Assembly: GCA_034421575.1 (NCBI GenBank)
Contig: DAOUKG010000018.1
Location: 1 to 44,973 of the forward strand
Reading direction: 5' to 3'
DNA from: VXLM01 sp034421575
GTDB lineage: Bacteria > Chloroflexota > Dehalococcoidia > Lucifugimonadales > VXLM01
DNA length: 44,973 nt
Shown one piece after another: positions 10,495-18,949 of this stretch. A program made the position numbers and the translations under genes. The notes under the pieces were generated by a model. That model had not been told where the DNA came from, did not search any database, and worked only from the letters and a program-made list of their open reading frames with translations. How positions within the stretch are numbered: position 1 is the stretch's first letter; each line of letters begins with the position of its first letter.

Positions 10495-11706
10495 TCAAAC
10501 GACCTGCAGCATCCGGTCGAGCGCCACCTTCGCGTCGCGCTTCGTGTCGTCGCCCACGATGATCTCGTTCACGACCACGCCCTCGTTCAGCCCATCCAGC
10601 ACCCAGCATAGGTACGCCGGGTGTATCCGGTACATGGTTGAGCAGGGACACACAACCGAGTCGAGGCAGAAGACCTTCTTGTCAGGGTTCTCCTGCGCGA
10701 TGCGATTGACGAGACTGATCTCCGTCCCAACGGCCCATGTCGTGCCGCTCGGCGCCTCCTCGATCGTCTTGATGATGGTCTCGGTCGATCCGTTGGCGTC
10801 AGCCGCCTGGACCACCTCCATGTAGCACTCCGGGTGGACGATGACGTTCACGTCGGGGTACTGTCGCCGCGCCTCCTCGATCTGCTTCACGGAGAACCGC
10901 GTGTGGACCGAGCAGTGACCTTGCCACAGGACGACCTTGGCCTTGTCGATGTCCTCCTCGGAGTTGCCGCCGAGTGGCTTGAACGGGTTCCAGACGATCA
11001 TCTCGTCGAGACCGATGCCGAACCGAACCGCAGTGTTCCGGCCAAGGTGCTGGTCGGGAAGGAACAGTATCTTGTCGCCCCTTCCGAGCGCCCACTCGAA
11101 GGTCGCAGCGGCGTTCGACGAGGTGCAGACGATGCCGCCCTCTCGACCGCACAGGGCCTTGATGGCCGCAGTGGAGTTCATGTACGTGATGGGCACCGTC
11201 GTGCTGTTCGGGAGCGTGTCGCCCAGGTCGTCCCAGCAATCCAGGACGTCGTCGATGTGCGCCATGTCGGCCATGGAGCAACCCGCCGTCAGGTTGGGCA
11301 GGATGACCCGCTGGTGGTTCTGGCTCAGAATCACCGCCGTCTCGGCCATGAAGTGGACGCCGCAGAAGATGATGCTCTCCGCTTTCCCCTGACTCGCGGC
11401 GAACTGCGAGAGCTTGAACGAGTCGCCACGGAAGTCGGCGAACGTGATGATCTCGTTGCGCTGGTAGTGGTGTCCGAGGATGACCGCCCGCTCGCCGAGA
11501 CGCGCGCGCGCCTCCCTGATGCGAGCATCCAGTTCGTCCGGCTTGGCCTTGAGGTAGGAGATCGGTATCTTCTGCCACCGGACTCCCGCCTCGAACTCTT
11601 CTTCGAGCGACTTGGCCTGGAGCTGGTCGTCCGTCTGGCAAAAGGCGGACTGCTCGATCTCGGTTATCGGTATCGTCGGTGTCTTGGGAGATTCAGCGAT
11701 TACCAT
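10495..11706 (-). CDS. nadA: Quinolinate synthase (iron-sulfur)
   Basis: Condenses iminoaspartate and dihydroxyacetone phosphate to quinolinate using a [4Fe-4S] cluster. The three likely cluster ligands are visible: Cys143 (AGCSMAD), Cys294 (HPECYMEV) and one of Cys353/Cys355 (VVCPCST). The protein has 403 residues, somewhat longer than the shortest NadA forms because of about 50 extra N-terminal residues. The start at 11706 is chosen because GGAGG lies six bases upstream; an in-frame ATG at 11760 would run into miaB. No nadB (aspartate oxidase or dehydrogenase) gene is seen in the window. Confidence 0.95.
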   Translation of the reverse strand: MVIAESPKTPTIPITEIEQSAFCQTDDQLQAKSLEEEFEAGVRWQKIPISYLKAKPDELDARIREARARLGERAVILGHHYQRNEIITFADFRGDSFKLSQFAASQGKAESIIFCGVHFMAETAVILSQNHQRVILPNLTAGCSMADMAHIDDVLDCWDDLGDTLPNSTTVPITYMNSTAAIKALCGREGGIVCTSSNAAATFEWALGRGDKILFLPDQHLGRNTAVRFGIGLDEMIVWNPFKPLGGNSEEDIDKAKVVLWQGHCSVHTRFSVKQIEEARRQYPDVNVIVHPECYMEVVQAADANGSTETIIKTIEEAPSGTTWAVGTEISLVNRIAQENPDKKVFCLDSVVCPCSTMYRIHPAYLCWVLDGLNEGVVVNEIIVGDDTKRDAKVALDRMLQVV

Positions 11707-11723
11707 GTTGGGCCTCCATTCAC

Positions 11724-13004
11724 CTACGCGGCGAGGGCGATTCGCCCTCCGAGTGACCATGGCCCGGCGCGCTCGATGCGTACCGGCACCGTGTGGCCAA
11801 CCGCGTCTTCACCTCCCTCTACGTAAACCAGTTTATCGCTTCTGCTGCGTCCTTGTACCTGTTCGCGCTTGGTCCCCTCGACAAGGACCTCAATCGTCTG
11901 ATCCATCAGCTTGGAGTTGATCTCGGCCTGGATGGACGCCTGGAGCGCGTCGATTGCGGTCAAACGACGCTTCTTCTCGTCCTGTGGCACGTCGTCCTCG
12001 TACTTTCGGGACGCGAAGGTGTTGTCCCTCGTCGAGTACATTGCCGAGTGTACCTTGTCGAACCGCACGTCGCGTACCAACTCCAAAGTCCTGTTGAACT
12101 GCTCATCCGTCTCGCCGCAGAATCCCACGATCAGGTCGGTCGACATCGACACGTTCGGTATGCGATCACGAATCTTGTCGACGAGCCTGCGATAGTCGTC
12201 GTTCGTGTACTCCCTCTTCATCCTTGAGAGCACCTCGTCATCTCCCGCCTGGAACGGCAGGTTGATGTGCTCGCAGACCTTCGGCAGCTCGGCAACCGTG
12301 TCGATGATGTGGTCGCTCATGTCGTTCGGATGAGACGTGAGGAAGCGTATGCGCTCGACTCCGTCTATGGGGTGCACCGCCTTCAGGAGGTGACCCAGGT
12401 CCACCTCGCCGTCGAGATCATGACCATACGAGTCGACGTTCTGCCCCAGCAGGGTGACCTCGCGAACGCCTCTCGCCGCCAGAAGCTCGACCTCGCGGAC
12501 AATGTCGGGAATCGTCCTGCTGACCTCTCGACCCCGCCGGTACGGGATGATGCAGAACGTGCAAAACTTGTCGCAGCCGTGAATGATCGGCACGTACGCC
12601 GTCACGTTCGGTCTCGCCGTGAGAGGCCCGACGCAGCCCTCCGGGTCGATGCCCATGCGGTCGCCGAGCAGGTCGATCAGCGGAGTGAACTGCTGTGGCC
12701 GCATGAATACGTCCACCTGCGGGAACCGCTGCTCCAGCGTGTCCGTCTTCGGCCCGACCATGCAGCCCATGAGCGCGACGACCTTCTCTTCGTCCTGCCG
12801 CTTCACCGGCTTGAGGTGACCGAGCATCCCGACCACCTTGTCCTCGGCGCTCTGGCGGACGACGCAGCTATTGAGCACCACCACGTCGGCATCCTTGGCG
12901 CTCGTGGCCTTGCCGAGCCCCATCTGCTCAAGGGCGCTTTCGAGGCGCTCGGAATCGGCCACGTTCATCTGGCAGCCGATTGTCCATATGTAATAGTCTT
13001 CCAT
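11724..13004 (-). CDS. miaB: tRNA-2-methylthio-N6-isopentenyladenosine synthase MiaB
   Basis: A radical-SAM methylthiotransferase that adds a 2-methylthio group to N6-isopentenyladenosine-37 in tRNAs. It has 426 residues. The N-terminal UPF0004 domain carries its cluster cysteines (Cys11 in GCQMN, Cys47 in NSCVVR, Cys81 in GCMVG). The radical-SAM CxxxCxxC is at Cys144, Cys148 and Cys151 (HGCDKFCTFC). A TRAM domain closes the protein. It is the first gene of the run with nadA (17-bp gap) and nadC. Assignment to MiaB rather than RimO rests on the GCQMN and FCIIPYRRGRE style motifs. Confidence 0.94.
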   Translation of the reverse strand: MEDYYIWTIGCQMNVADSERLESALEQMGLGKATSAKDADVVVLNSCVVRQSAEDKVVGMLGHLKPVKRQDEEKVVALMGCMVGPKTDTLEQRFPQVDVFMRPQQFTPLIDLLGDRMGIDPEGCVGPLTARPNVTAYVPIIHGCDKFCTFCIIPYRRGREVSRTIPDIVREVELLAARGVREVTLLGQNVDSYGHDLDGEVDLGHLLKAVHPIDGVERIRFLTSHPNDMSDHIIDTVAELPKVCEHINLPFQAGDDEVLSRMKREYTNDDYRRLVDKIRDRIPNVSMSTDLIVGFCGETDEQFNRTLELVRDVRFDKVHSAMYSTRDNTFASRKYEDDVPQDEKKRRLTAIDALQASIQAEINSKLMDQTIEVLVEGTKREQVQGRSRSDKLVYVEGGEDAVGHTVPVRIERAGPWSLGGRIALAA

Positions 13005-13031
13005 GTCCGCGTTTGTGGGGGCTTTAGGAAA

Positions 13032-13123
13032 TGGCGGAGGGAGTGGGATTCGAACCCACGAGAGGGATTTCTCCCCCTAAGCGCTTAGCAGGCGCCCGCA
13101 CTAGGCCACTATGCGATCCCTCC
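13032..13123 (-). tRNA. tRNA-Ser(GCU), CCA encoded
   Basis: A cloverleaf with a 7-bp acceptor stem (GGAGGGA with TCCCTCC), the long variable arm typical of serine tRNAs and a normal T arm (GTGGG TTCGAAT CCCAC). The anticodon loop CTGCTAA gives anticodon GCT (13087-13089), reading AGC/AGU. The discriminator is G at 13035 and the genome encodes CCA at 13032-13034. Confidence 0.93.
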
Positions 13124-13137
13124 GTCAGTGAACTTCC

Positions 13138-13166
13138 AATATAGCAGAGACTCGTAGTCGCGGCAA
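13138..13166 (-). promoter_or_regulatory. Promoter of tRNA-Ser
   Basis: Read on the minus strand: TTGCCG (13161-13166), a 17-bp spacer and TATATT (13138-13143). The start would fall about eight bases before the mature tRNA. Confidence 0.55.
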
Positions 13167-13221
13167 TGAGAACGACGGTCGGGTTCCCTTTGCTTGTGGG
13201 ACTCAGATACCTGACGCAACT

Positions 13222-13752
13222 CTAGCTTTCATCGTTGAATAATTGGGCTTGCTGTGGATCCCGCTGTCGCTGTCTGCGGCGAGGGGGTCTAATCCCCTTC
13301 GCTTTCCAGTAATCTAGGTATTCGTCAAAGTGAGGACGAGATGTATCGTGAATGGTCTGTGAGTATTCTTGGGGCGTGTACAACTTACAAGGGTTGCGAA
13401 TGTCAGATATGACTGCTACACCATCCCCCTTAGTGAGAATCGGTTGCCACTCTGGGTAGTGGAATAGAAGTCTGCCTAATGCCTTCATGAGTGGCTGTTC
13501 TGGGCCGTTTCGAATTTGAATAACCTTCCCGCCACGCAGAATCAACTCTGCCGCTACCCTCGCGCCGCTTTGCCCACGCAATAGGTCAAAGGTAAGGAAT
13601 ACCCGCCCCAAGTCTCGAGAGTGGATGATGAGCCGAGAGTCGTCGGCCTCGTCTTCCATTCCTTCCTCAAACGTTGTTCTAACATCCCAGTCCAGCTTTC
13701 TAAGCAACTCAACCAGCGGTTGTGGGAATTGCGCATCGGTCAGGAACTTCAC
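13222..13752 (-). CDS. DUF5615 (PIN-like) family protein, probable toxin partner
   Basis: A 176-residue protein whose N-terminus (MKFLTDAQFPQPLVELLRKL) and following RDLGRVFLTFD segment resemble DUF5615, a reduced PIN-like nuclease fold. Acidic residues such as Asp6 and those in the HSRDLG region are plausible metal ligands. The C-terminal 60 residues are an extra basic extension (PPRRRQRQRD). It starts at GTG 13752 within a 4-base overlap (GTGA) with the upstream DUF433 gene. Such DUF433/DUF5615 pairs are widely regarded as toxin-antitoxin modules; nuclease activity here is inferred. Base composition is lower in GC than the neighbouring core genes. Confidence 0.75.
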   Translation of the reverse strand: MKFLTDAQFPQPLVELLRKLDWDVRTTFEEGMEDEADDSRLIIHSRDLGRVFLTFDLLRGQSGARVAAELILRGGKVIQIRNGPEQPLMKALGRLLFHYPEWQPILTKGDGVAVISDIRNPCKLYTPQEYSQTIHDTSRPHFDEYLDYWKAKGIRPPRRRQRQRDPQQAQLFNDES

Positions 13753-14459
13753 GCTGCAATGCTTTCGCTGTCCAAGAACTGCTCAAACCTGTTCGCTCCG
13801 ACAATTTGTGCACGTGACAGATGCGGGTAGTACTCACCGATACGTTTATAGGTCCGGCCGGTTTGGTGCAAGCTATAGATAGTTGCAGTCTGGATCGTGG
13901 TCTTGCGAACCACAGGAAGGCCGTTTCTTATCCTTGGATCGACCTCGACATGCCGCGCAAATTCGCCAGGCACAAGCAACGCATCGGCCCGTTGCTTGAG
14001 TAGGGCAAACTCATGCCCGAGTAATACTTGGGCGGCTTTCTGGCCCTTCCTACTGGCCGACGTGACTCCCCAAGGGTTCTTATGAGCGACCCAAATCTCG
14101 CGGCCATCCGAGAAAATCCGGGCCTCCTCCCACTTTGGGCCAGGAGGGCCAAACACGTCTCTCAAATATTCGACGGCGTCCACAACGGCTCGCATTGGGA
14201 AGTCCTGTGTTCTCAACAGTCTAACTAGGCGAAGGTACACTAAGCCCTCGAAGGAATACCCTTCGACTTCCTTGTCATCTTCATCGATCCATTTGGAAGT
14301 TGGGACAACAATTCCTTTCTTGCTCCATTGGGATACGGTAGCCAGTGGCACCCGCGCAAGCCTTGCAGCCTCCCTACGGGAGTAGAATCCCTGTGGTATG
14401 TACCATGAGGCTCCTTGCTGCCCCTGCAAAGGAAACTGGATAACAGTGCTGTGAGTCAT
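13749..14459 (-). CDS. MerR-like HTH plus DUF433 protein, probable antitoxin/regulator
   Basis: A 236-residue protein with an N-terminal helix-turn-helix (about 26-50: YSRREAARLARVPLATVSQW) and a C-terminal DUF433-like region (about 170-225, including VDPRIRNGLPVV). In paired DUF433/DUF5615 systems this gene is the DNA-binding antitoxin. Its stop overlaps the next start (GTGA), so the pair is translated together and regulation of its own promoter is likely. The preceding 160 bp (14460-14619) contains no gene. Confidence 0.75.
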   Translation of the reverse strand: MTHSTVIQFPLQGQQGASWYIPQGFYSRREAARLARVPLATVSQWSKKGIVVPTSKWIDEDDKEVEGYSFEGLVYLRLVRLLRTQDFPMRAVVDAVEYLRDVFGPPGPKWEEARIFSDGREIWVAHKNPWGVTSASRKGQKAAQVLLGHEFALLKQRADALLVPGEFARHVEVDPRIRNGLPVVRKTTIQTATIYSLHQTGRTYKRIGEYYPHLSRAQIVGANRFEQFLDSESIAA

Positions 14460-14619
14460 GACACACTAACCTCCACCGTGCCAGAATCAGGTAAACTCAA
14501 CCTGGAGCTAAACATGAAGGCAGGATCCGCCTTAGGTAGTGTCAGATGCCCAAAAGGCACCGCGATACTAGCATATTCCATCTACCTAATTCCCGAAAGC
14601 AAACGGTAGTGAGAGTCAG

Positions 14620-15060
14620 CTAAACCCCCGCCCCCTCCCGCAACGCCACGTCCTCCGGACTCTCCACCCAGACCTCGCCGCCTTTGAAATATTCCTTCTT
14701 CCAGATCGGCACCATCTGCTTGAGACGGTCGACGGAGTACTGAGCGGCCTCGAATGCGTACCCCCGGTGCTGCGATGAGACGGCCACGACGAGGCTGATG
14801 TCCGATATCTCCAGCCGTCCCAGGCGGTGCGATATCGCCACTGCCGTCAGTGGCCACTTGTCCATCATCTCCTGCGCCACCTCGGCCAGCTTCTTCTCGG
14901 CCATCGGCTCGTACGCCTCGTATTCGAGGTACAGGACATCCCGGTCTGCCGTGCTGTCCCGCGTCGTGCCGAGGAACGTGATCACCGCCCCTGCCGAGTC
15001 CGAGCGCACCCGGTCGGTGATAGCCTCCGGGTCGAGAGCGTCGTACGTTATCTCAATCAT
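14620..15060 (-). CDS. moaE: Molybdopterin synthase catalytic subunit MoaE
   Basis: The large subunit of molybdopterin synthase, transferring sulfur from MoaD thiocarboxylate to precursor Z. It has 146 residues, near normal. Conserved features are SSQHRGYAFEA (His99-Arg100 in the longer count) and the active-site lysine stretch WKKEYFKGGEVWVES (near 121-135). The start is ATG 15060 or GTG 15063 directly before it; both overlap the end of moaD by a few bases, so the pair is coupled. No other molybdenum cofactor gene lies nearby. Confidence 0.93.
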   Translation of the reverse strand: MIEITYDALDPEAITDRVRSDSAGAVITFLGTTRDSTADRDVLYLEYEAYEPMAEKKLAEVAQEMMDKWPLTAVAISHRLGRLEISDISLVVAVSSQHRGYAFEAAQYSVDRLKQMVPIWKKEYFKGGEVWVESPEDVALREGAGV

Positions 15061-15328
15061 CACTGCCTCCGCTGACCGGTGGAATCAGCGCGACCTCGTC
15101 GCCATCGGCAAGCTCGAAGCTGTGGTCCTGGTACTCCTCGTTGACGGCGACCACCAGCGCCGACGCGCCTCCCACGATGCCTGGGTATCGGTCGACGACC
15201 CAGCGGGCCACCGAACCTGCGGTCGCGCCTTCGGGCATCGTGAGTTCGAGCACGCTCTGCCCGACTCGCTCACGATAGCTGGCAAACAGCCTCAGCGTAA
15301 TGTTCAGGACAAGACTCCTCGGCGGCAA
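15053..15328 (-). CDS. moaD: Molybdopterin synthase sulfur-carrier subunit MoaD, with tail after the GlyGly
   Basis: A ubiquitin-like MoaD/ThiS protein that carries sulfur as a C-terminal thiocarboxylate for MoaE. The fold signature and the ending ALIPPVSGG are clear, but the GlyGly (87-88) is followed by Ser-Asp-Asp before the stop, whereas MoaD normally ends at GlyGly. The tail comes from the overlap with moaE. The start shown is TTG 15328; a CTG at 15307, seven bases after GAGGAG, would give MNITLRLFASYRE, the usual N-terminus, and may be the true start. Confidence 0.87.
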   Translation of the reverse strand: MPPRSLVLNITLRLFASYRERVGQSVLELTMPEGATAGSVARWVVDRYPGIVGGASALVVAVNEEYQDHSFELADGDEVALIPPVSGGSDD

Positions 15329-15673
15329 CTGTGACCTGAATTATATCAAAGGGCAATCAGGTTTGACCTTCGCTCTGGGTTGAATGGATGTGTCGAACGG
15401 TCGGTGTGGCGATTGCAAGCATGGCAGGGCGGTTTCCCCTTGGGACCGGCCGGCCGGCTCTGGCGAGTCGCCACTAATCTGAGTGGTCAACCGTTCCTCC
15501 GCCCCAGCGACTCGGGGTGGGCGGCATAGGGAAGTGCCGACATCCTTGAGTCACGGTCGGATGATCGTTCTCAGTGAAGTGCCATAGTTCACGGAAATAG
15601 CCCTTCCCGTGTATGAGCATTGTCTTCATCAGAAAGGCATTCGAGTTTTGTGACTGGACTGAACAAGAACAGC
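15329..15673. other. Intergenic region without recognised gene
   Basis: About 345 bp between moaD and the P63C gene. It holds a possible 7-bp stem (GTGGCGA near 15403 with TCGCCAC near 15467) enclosing a GGCCGGCCGG stretch. No RNA family or gene was recognised. Confidence 0.5.
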
Positions 15674-16687
15674 CTACAGTCCCTCCCCATCATCCTCAAA
15701 CGTCAACTCCATTGGGATTGTGTTGCCGTACCTTGGATGCAGTCTGTTGAGGTTATCAATGAACTCTGTCCAAGTTTGACTGAGCTTCATAATCGCCACT
15801 ACTGACCCTAGGTGCTCACGTAGTTTCGGGTAACCAATGTTTGTTGTCAGGCGCTGAAAGTACTTGTGGCGTCGGTTCCCAGACTCGTTTCGGGGAGTTA
15901 CCTTCTTTAACTCATCTAAGACACCTGGGGCAAGGCGCGCATAGACAATATCATTTGTGAGTGTCCCAAAGTACTGTGGCCGTCTAACATTGTCCTCTGG
16001 ATATTGCAGACCGCGTAGCCGAAACATTCCCTTGTAGTAATCTTCTGGAAAAGTTCGAACCCATGCTTGGAGTTCCTTGGCAATGAACTGCTCGAGAATC
16101 AAGGTAAGCGCATTCTTTGCCCTTAAGTCTTGGTATCCCGTAGCTTCGTCTACAAGCGCAATAATCCCCACATGTGCCAACCCACGCATCAGAATATCTG
16201 CCTGCTTTGCAACGTGAATTTGATTCCGGGGCAATGCATCGGCATCCCGCGCCTTAAGGTAGATTTCGCATACCTCTGGTAGTAGTTCAGCACGGTACCC
16301 GCTGGCACGGTTGCCATGGGGTGTCATAAAGGCAATTGGGGTACTCTTCTCTATCGTCTCCTTGGATATGAACGGGCTGATCGCCTTGCCCTGAAGTATT
16401 GCTGGAACTCGCTCCTTTCGGACATTTGCTTTCCTGTGGCGACCTAGCGCACTCAAGAAGCCTGCCTGTGACAACAGCCTAGTCCCATCCTCTAGCACAT
16501 AGCACTCCAATTCGACATTACCGATGCGCAAGGGCTGTGTGTCAGAGGTTGCGCAGACCGCAATAGGAAGATCCGCCCATCTTGATGAAGCGGCTTTCTT
16601 TGCAATGGCCGATCTTTTCGACGGAGATAGCTTCCTCGCACGTGCCTTTCCGCCCTTAGCTTTACCAGATGTGGTTTCTTCATTCAT
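15674..16687 (-). CDS. P63C domain-containing protein (phage-type, unknown function)
   Basis: A 337-residue protein. The central and C-terminal part (about 110-290) matches the P63C domain found in phage and mobile-region proteins: LPEVCEIYLKARDADAL, ILMRGLAHVGIIALVDEATG and the FPEDYYKGMFRLRG segment. The first 40 residues are basic and low complexity (SGKAKGGKARARKLSP). The function of P63C proteins is unknown. The start at 16687 has TAGGAG eight bases upstream. The promoter region holds three copies of an operator-like palindrome. It is lower in GC than its neighbours and is probably horizontally acquired. Confidence 0.82.
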   Translation of the reverse strand: MNEETTSGKAKGGKARARKLSPSKRSAIAKKAASSRWADLPIAVCATSDTQPLRIGNVELECYVLEDGTRLLSQAGFLSALGRHRKANVRKERVPAILQGKAISPFISKETIEKSTPIAFMTPHGNRASGYRAELLPEVCEIYLKARDADALPRNQIHVAKQADILMRGLAHVGIIALVDEATGYQDLRAKNALTLILEQFIAKELQAWVRTFPEDYYKGMFRLRGLQYPEDNVRRPQYFGTLTNDIVYARLAPGVLDELKKVTPRNESGNRRHKYFQRLTTNIGYPKLREHLGSVVAIMKLSQTWTEFIDNLNRLHPRYGNTIPMELTFEDDGEGL

Positions 16688-16708
16688 CCCATCTGCTCCT
16701 ATCTAGAG

Positions 16709-16779
16709 ATTGTATGTAATGCTTGCATTATCGGTTATTTCAGGTGAATATGCAAGCATTACTCCATATATGCTTGCAT
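16709..16779 (-). promoter_or_regulatory. Promoter with three operator-like palindromes
   Basis: ATGCTTGCAT or its complement occurs at 16719-16728, 16750-16759 and 16770-16779. A good -10 box (TACAAT on the minus strand, 16709-16714) lies directly downstream, so the first palindrome falls in the -35/-10 spacer. No strong -35 box is seen. The layout suggests a repressor or activator controlling the P63C gene. Confidence 0.65.
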
Positions 16780-16997
16780 TTGGCGTGTTTGTTGACTGTC
16801 TCAAGTGTCCCAACTCGGCTGACTTGGTCGCTGAAAAGTTAGAATAATGCGCAGGCGGCCACTGTGCCCCCTCAGATCCATTGAGGCATTGAGGATAGCA
16901 ATACAAAAAGTGGCAATACTGTACACTCCACCCACCCCAGCCTCACATTCCCCTATACTGTGCCACAGACTACGTCAGCACACCGTCAGGACACCCC

Positions 16998-18113
16998 ATG
17001 CACCCTCAATGGCCCACGATCGAGTACCGCGACGAGACGATGCGCGAGGGGATGCAGATCGAGTCCGCCGACATCTCCGTCGACGACAAGGTGCGCCTAC
17101 TGAACCTACTCGGCGAGACCGGACTGCCGCGGATAGTCGTTGGCTCGTTCGTCAGTCCGCGATACACGCCTCAGATGGCCAAGATCGAGGAGGTCCTGCA
17201 GCGGTTCACGCCGAACCCGAATGTCATCTATACCGCGCTTCTCGTGAACCAAAAGTCTTACGAGCGCGCTCGGCAGTTCGTTCCGCCTCTGACCATCGAG
17301 GACGACCGACCCTTCCTGAACGCCCACCTCTGCGACGTGTTCACCCGCCGCAACTTCAACCGTTCACAGGAGGAGGAGTTCGCAAGCTGGACTGCCATTG
17401 TCGAGGACGCCCAACATCGTGGTGTGACCGAGTCCGAGATACGAGTCGCGGCTGCATGGGGATCGAACTTCGTTGGCGAGTTTTCGCTGGCGCAGCGCAT
17501 GGACATCTTTGAACGGGCTCACAGCACATGGGACGAGGCCGGAGTCCCTGTCACGAGTGTTGGCTTTCTCGATCCGATGGCGTGGTGCTTGCCCCATAAC
17601 GTCGAGGAACAGATACTGGCCGTCAAGGATCGCTGGCCACGCATTCGCCGGTTCTACTTCCACCTGCACAACGCGCGTGGAATGGCGCTGGTTTCCGTCT
17701 ACGCCGCCATGCGAACCCTCACCCCCGGCGATACCCTCGTCCTGGACGGCACCGTCGGCGGCATAGGCGGATGCCCATACTGCGGCACTGGTCGCGCCAC
17801 CGGAATGATGGCCACGGAGGACCTCTTCCACATGCTAGAGGGCATGGGCATCGCAACGGGCATCGACGTCGCCAAGCTCATCGACTGCGCGTGGCTGCTG
17901 GAGGAGATCATCGGCCGTCCCACTTTCGGCGCCGTCTCCAAGGCGGGTCCTCGCCCGATGTCCCCTGAAACATGGTTTGACCCCAACATGCCGTTCGTGG
18001 AGACGCTTGACCAGGCCAAGCACTTCAAGCTGGGTACCGAGTCCTACGAGGGCGGCATCTACCCCTGGCGCGAGCCGGTCCGCAGCCCTCAGCGTCCCGA
18101 CACGATGGGGTAG
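16998..18113 (+). CDS. HMG-CoA lyase-like (DRE-TIM metallolyase) enzyme
   Basis: A 371-residue member of the pyruvate carboxyltransferase/HMG-CoA lyase superfamily. Metal and catalytic features are the N-terminal RDETMREG (11-18), the metal-binding HLH (222-224) and the glycine-rich GGIGGCP loop (254-260) whose Cys is the lyase signature. It probably cleaves a 3-hydroxy-acyl or hydroxymethylglutaryl-type substrate; the exact substrate is not evident. A -10-like TATACT lies at 16954-16959 with a poor -35. The last 64 bp (from 18051) are repeated at 18950-19013 around the next gene, an unusual arrangement. Confidence 0.85.
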   Translation: MHPQWPTIEYRDETMREGMQIESADISVDDKVRLLNLLGETGLPRIVVGSFVSPRYTPQMAKIEEVLQRFTPNPNVIYTALLVNQKSYERARQFVPPLTIEDDRPFLNAHLCDVFTRRNFNRSQEEEFASWTAIVEDAQHRGVTESEIRVAAAWGSNFVGEFSLAQRMDIFERAHSTWDEAGVPVTSVGFLDPMAWCLPHNVEEQILAVKDRWPRIRRFYFHLHNARGMALVSVYAAMRTLTPGDTLVLDGTVGGIGGCPYCGTGRATGMMATEDLFHMLEGMGIATGIDVAKLIDCAWLLEEIIGRPTFGAVSKAGPRPMSPETWFDPNMPFVETLDQAKHFKLGTESYEGGIYPWREPVRSPQRPDTMG

Positions 18114-18114
18114 G
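18051..18114 (+). repeat. 64-bp direct repeat, copy 1 (3' end of the lyase gene)
   Basis: Matches 18950-19013 at 63 of 64 positions (the only difference is G18108 against C19007). This copy is the coding 3' end of the lyase gene and includes its stop. Its last bases (GGGGTAGG) also provide a ribosome-binding-like stretch for the next gene. Confidence 0.95.
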
Positions 18115-18119
18115 TTGTT

Positions 18120-18947
18120 ATGTCGTCTACGCTTTTCGTCGAGGCTTTTGGGCAGTTGTCCCAGGACGCGAACCTACCAGGCATGATCTTGGAGGAAGAG
18201 GAGGACCTCCATAGCGTCTTCAGGGAGCGAGGCGAATTGATGCGTTGGTCCACCACGCAGGATCGTAGTTCGCTGCTCTGGGATATGGAAGAAGCAGAGC
18301 TGACCGCCGGTGATGGCACATCCCGGATCGGATGGGTGCAGGTAGGCCTGAACGTCGGTCCCGTCGAGCCAATCAAGGTGACTCAACCTCAGGCACCTAT
18401 TGTTCAGGGACGGCGTTATGAAGCATTCGGAGCACAACAACGCGCTGGCTACCCGGTTGAAGTGCTACCGGCATTGATTCAGTGTTTCGATGATTCCCTC
18501 CGACGTTTTGGGGACGTTGAGGTGTCTAGTTTCCAGGTAACGGCAAGCCGCATGGAGCACTGCATTGGGGACTCCATTTGGTATCTCGTTTCCGTACTGA
18601 ACTGGTTTAACCTAGACGGTAAGGCCGGAGCCGACGCAATAGTCGCCTTGGACCAAGGTCTCCTGAAAAATCATGCCGTTGCCAAGCTTGTCACTGGCCT
18701 GCAGCAGAGGAACAACGGAACGTTCGAGTTCAGGTCGGTTGTGGATGTGCCCGACGAGTGCATGGTTAAGGTGACGACCTCAGATTTCTTACATCCGGTA
18801 ACGCCGCAATCACCTCATGGCGTGCTCGTCTCATTGCCCGAGTGGACGCCGAGCGCAACAGGGTGGGTGCTCGCCAGCGTCATAAACGCAGCGCGTGCAA
18901 TCGAGTCCGATACCAAGAGCTTTATGATTCGCATAACACGGGTCTAA
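18120..18947 (+). CDS. Unknown protein inserted between 64-bp direct repeats
   Basis: A 275-residue protein that I do not recognise. It looks soluble, with no signal peptide or membrane helix. The N-terminus is acidic (LEEEEDLHSVF), the middle has a beta-rich stretch around WVQVGLNVGPVEPIKV, and the C-terminal third contains ATGWVLASVINAARAIESD. It starts five bases after direct repeat 1 and its stop lies two bases before repeat 2, so the inserted segment is almost exactly one gene. GC is lower than in the lyase gene. Translation may be coupled to the lyase gene through the GGGGTAGG stretch at its stop. Confidence 0.7.
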   Translation: MSSTLFVEAFGQLSQDANLPGMILEEEEDLHSVFRERGELMRWSTTQDRSSLLWDMEEAELTAGDGTSRIGWVQVGLNVGPVEPIKVTQPQAPIVQGRRYEAFGAQQRAGYPVEVLPALIQCFDDSLRRFGDVEVSSFQVTASRMEHCIGDSIWYLVSVLNWFNLDGKAGADAIVALDQGLLKNHAVAKLVTGLQQRNNGTFEFRSVVDVPDECMVKVTTSDFLHPVTPQSPHGVLVSLPEWTPSATGWVLASVINAARAIESDTKSFMIRITRV

Positions 18948-18949
18948 GT

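Noticed and set aside
15403..15473. Possible hairpin with GGCCGGCCGG core as a structured RNA
   Set aside because: The 7-bp stem with a long loop is weak, and no gene starts nearby in the right direction except the end of the P63C gene.
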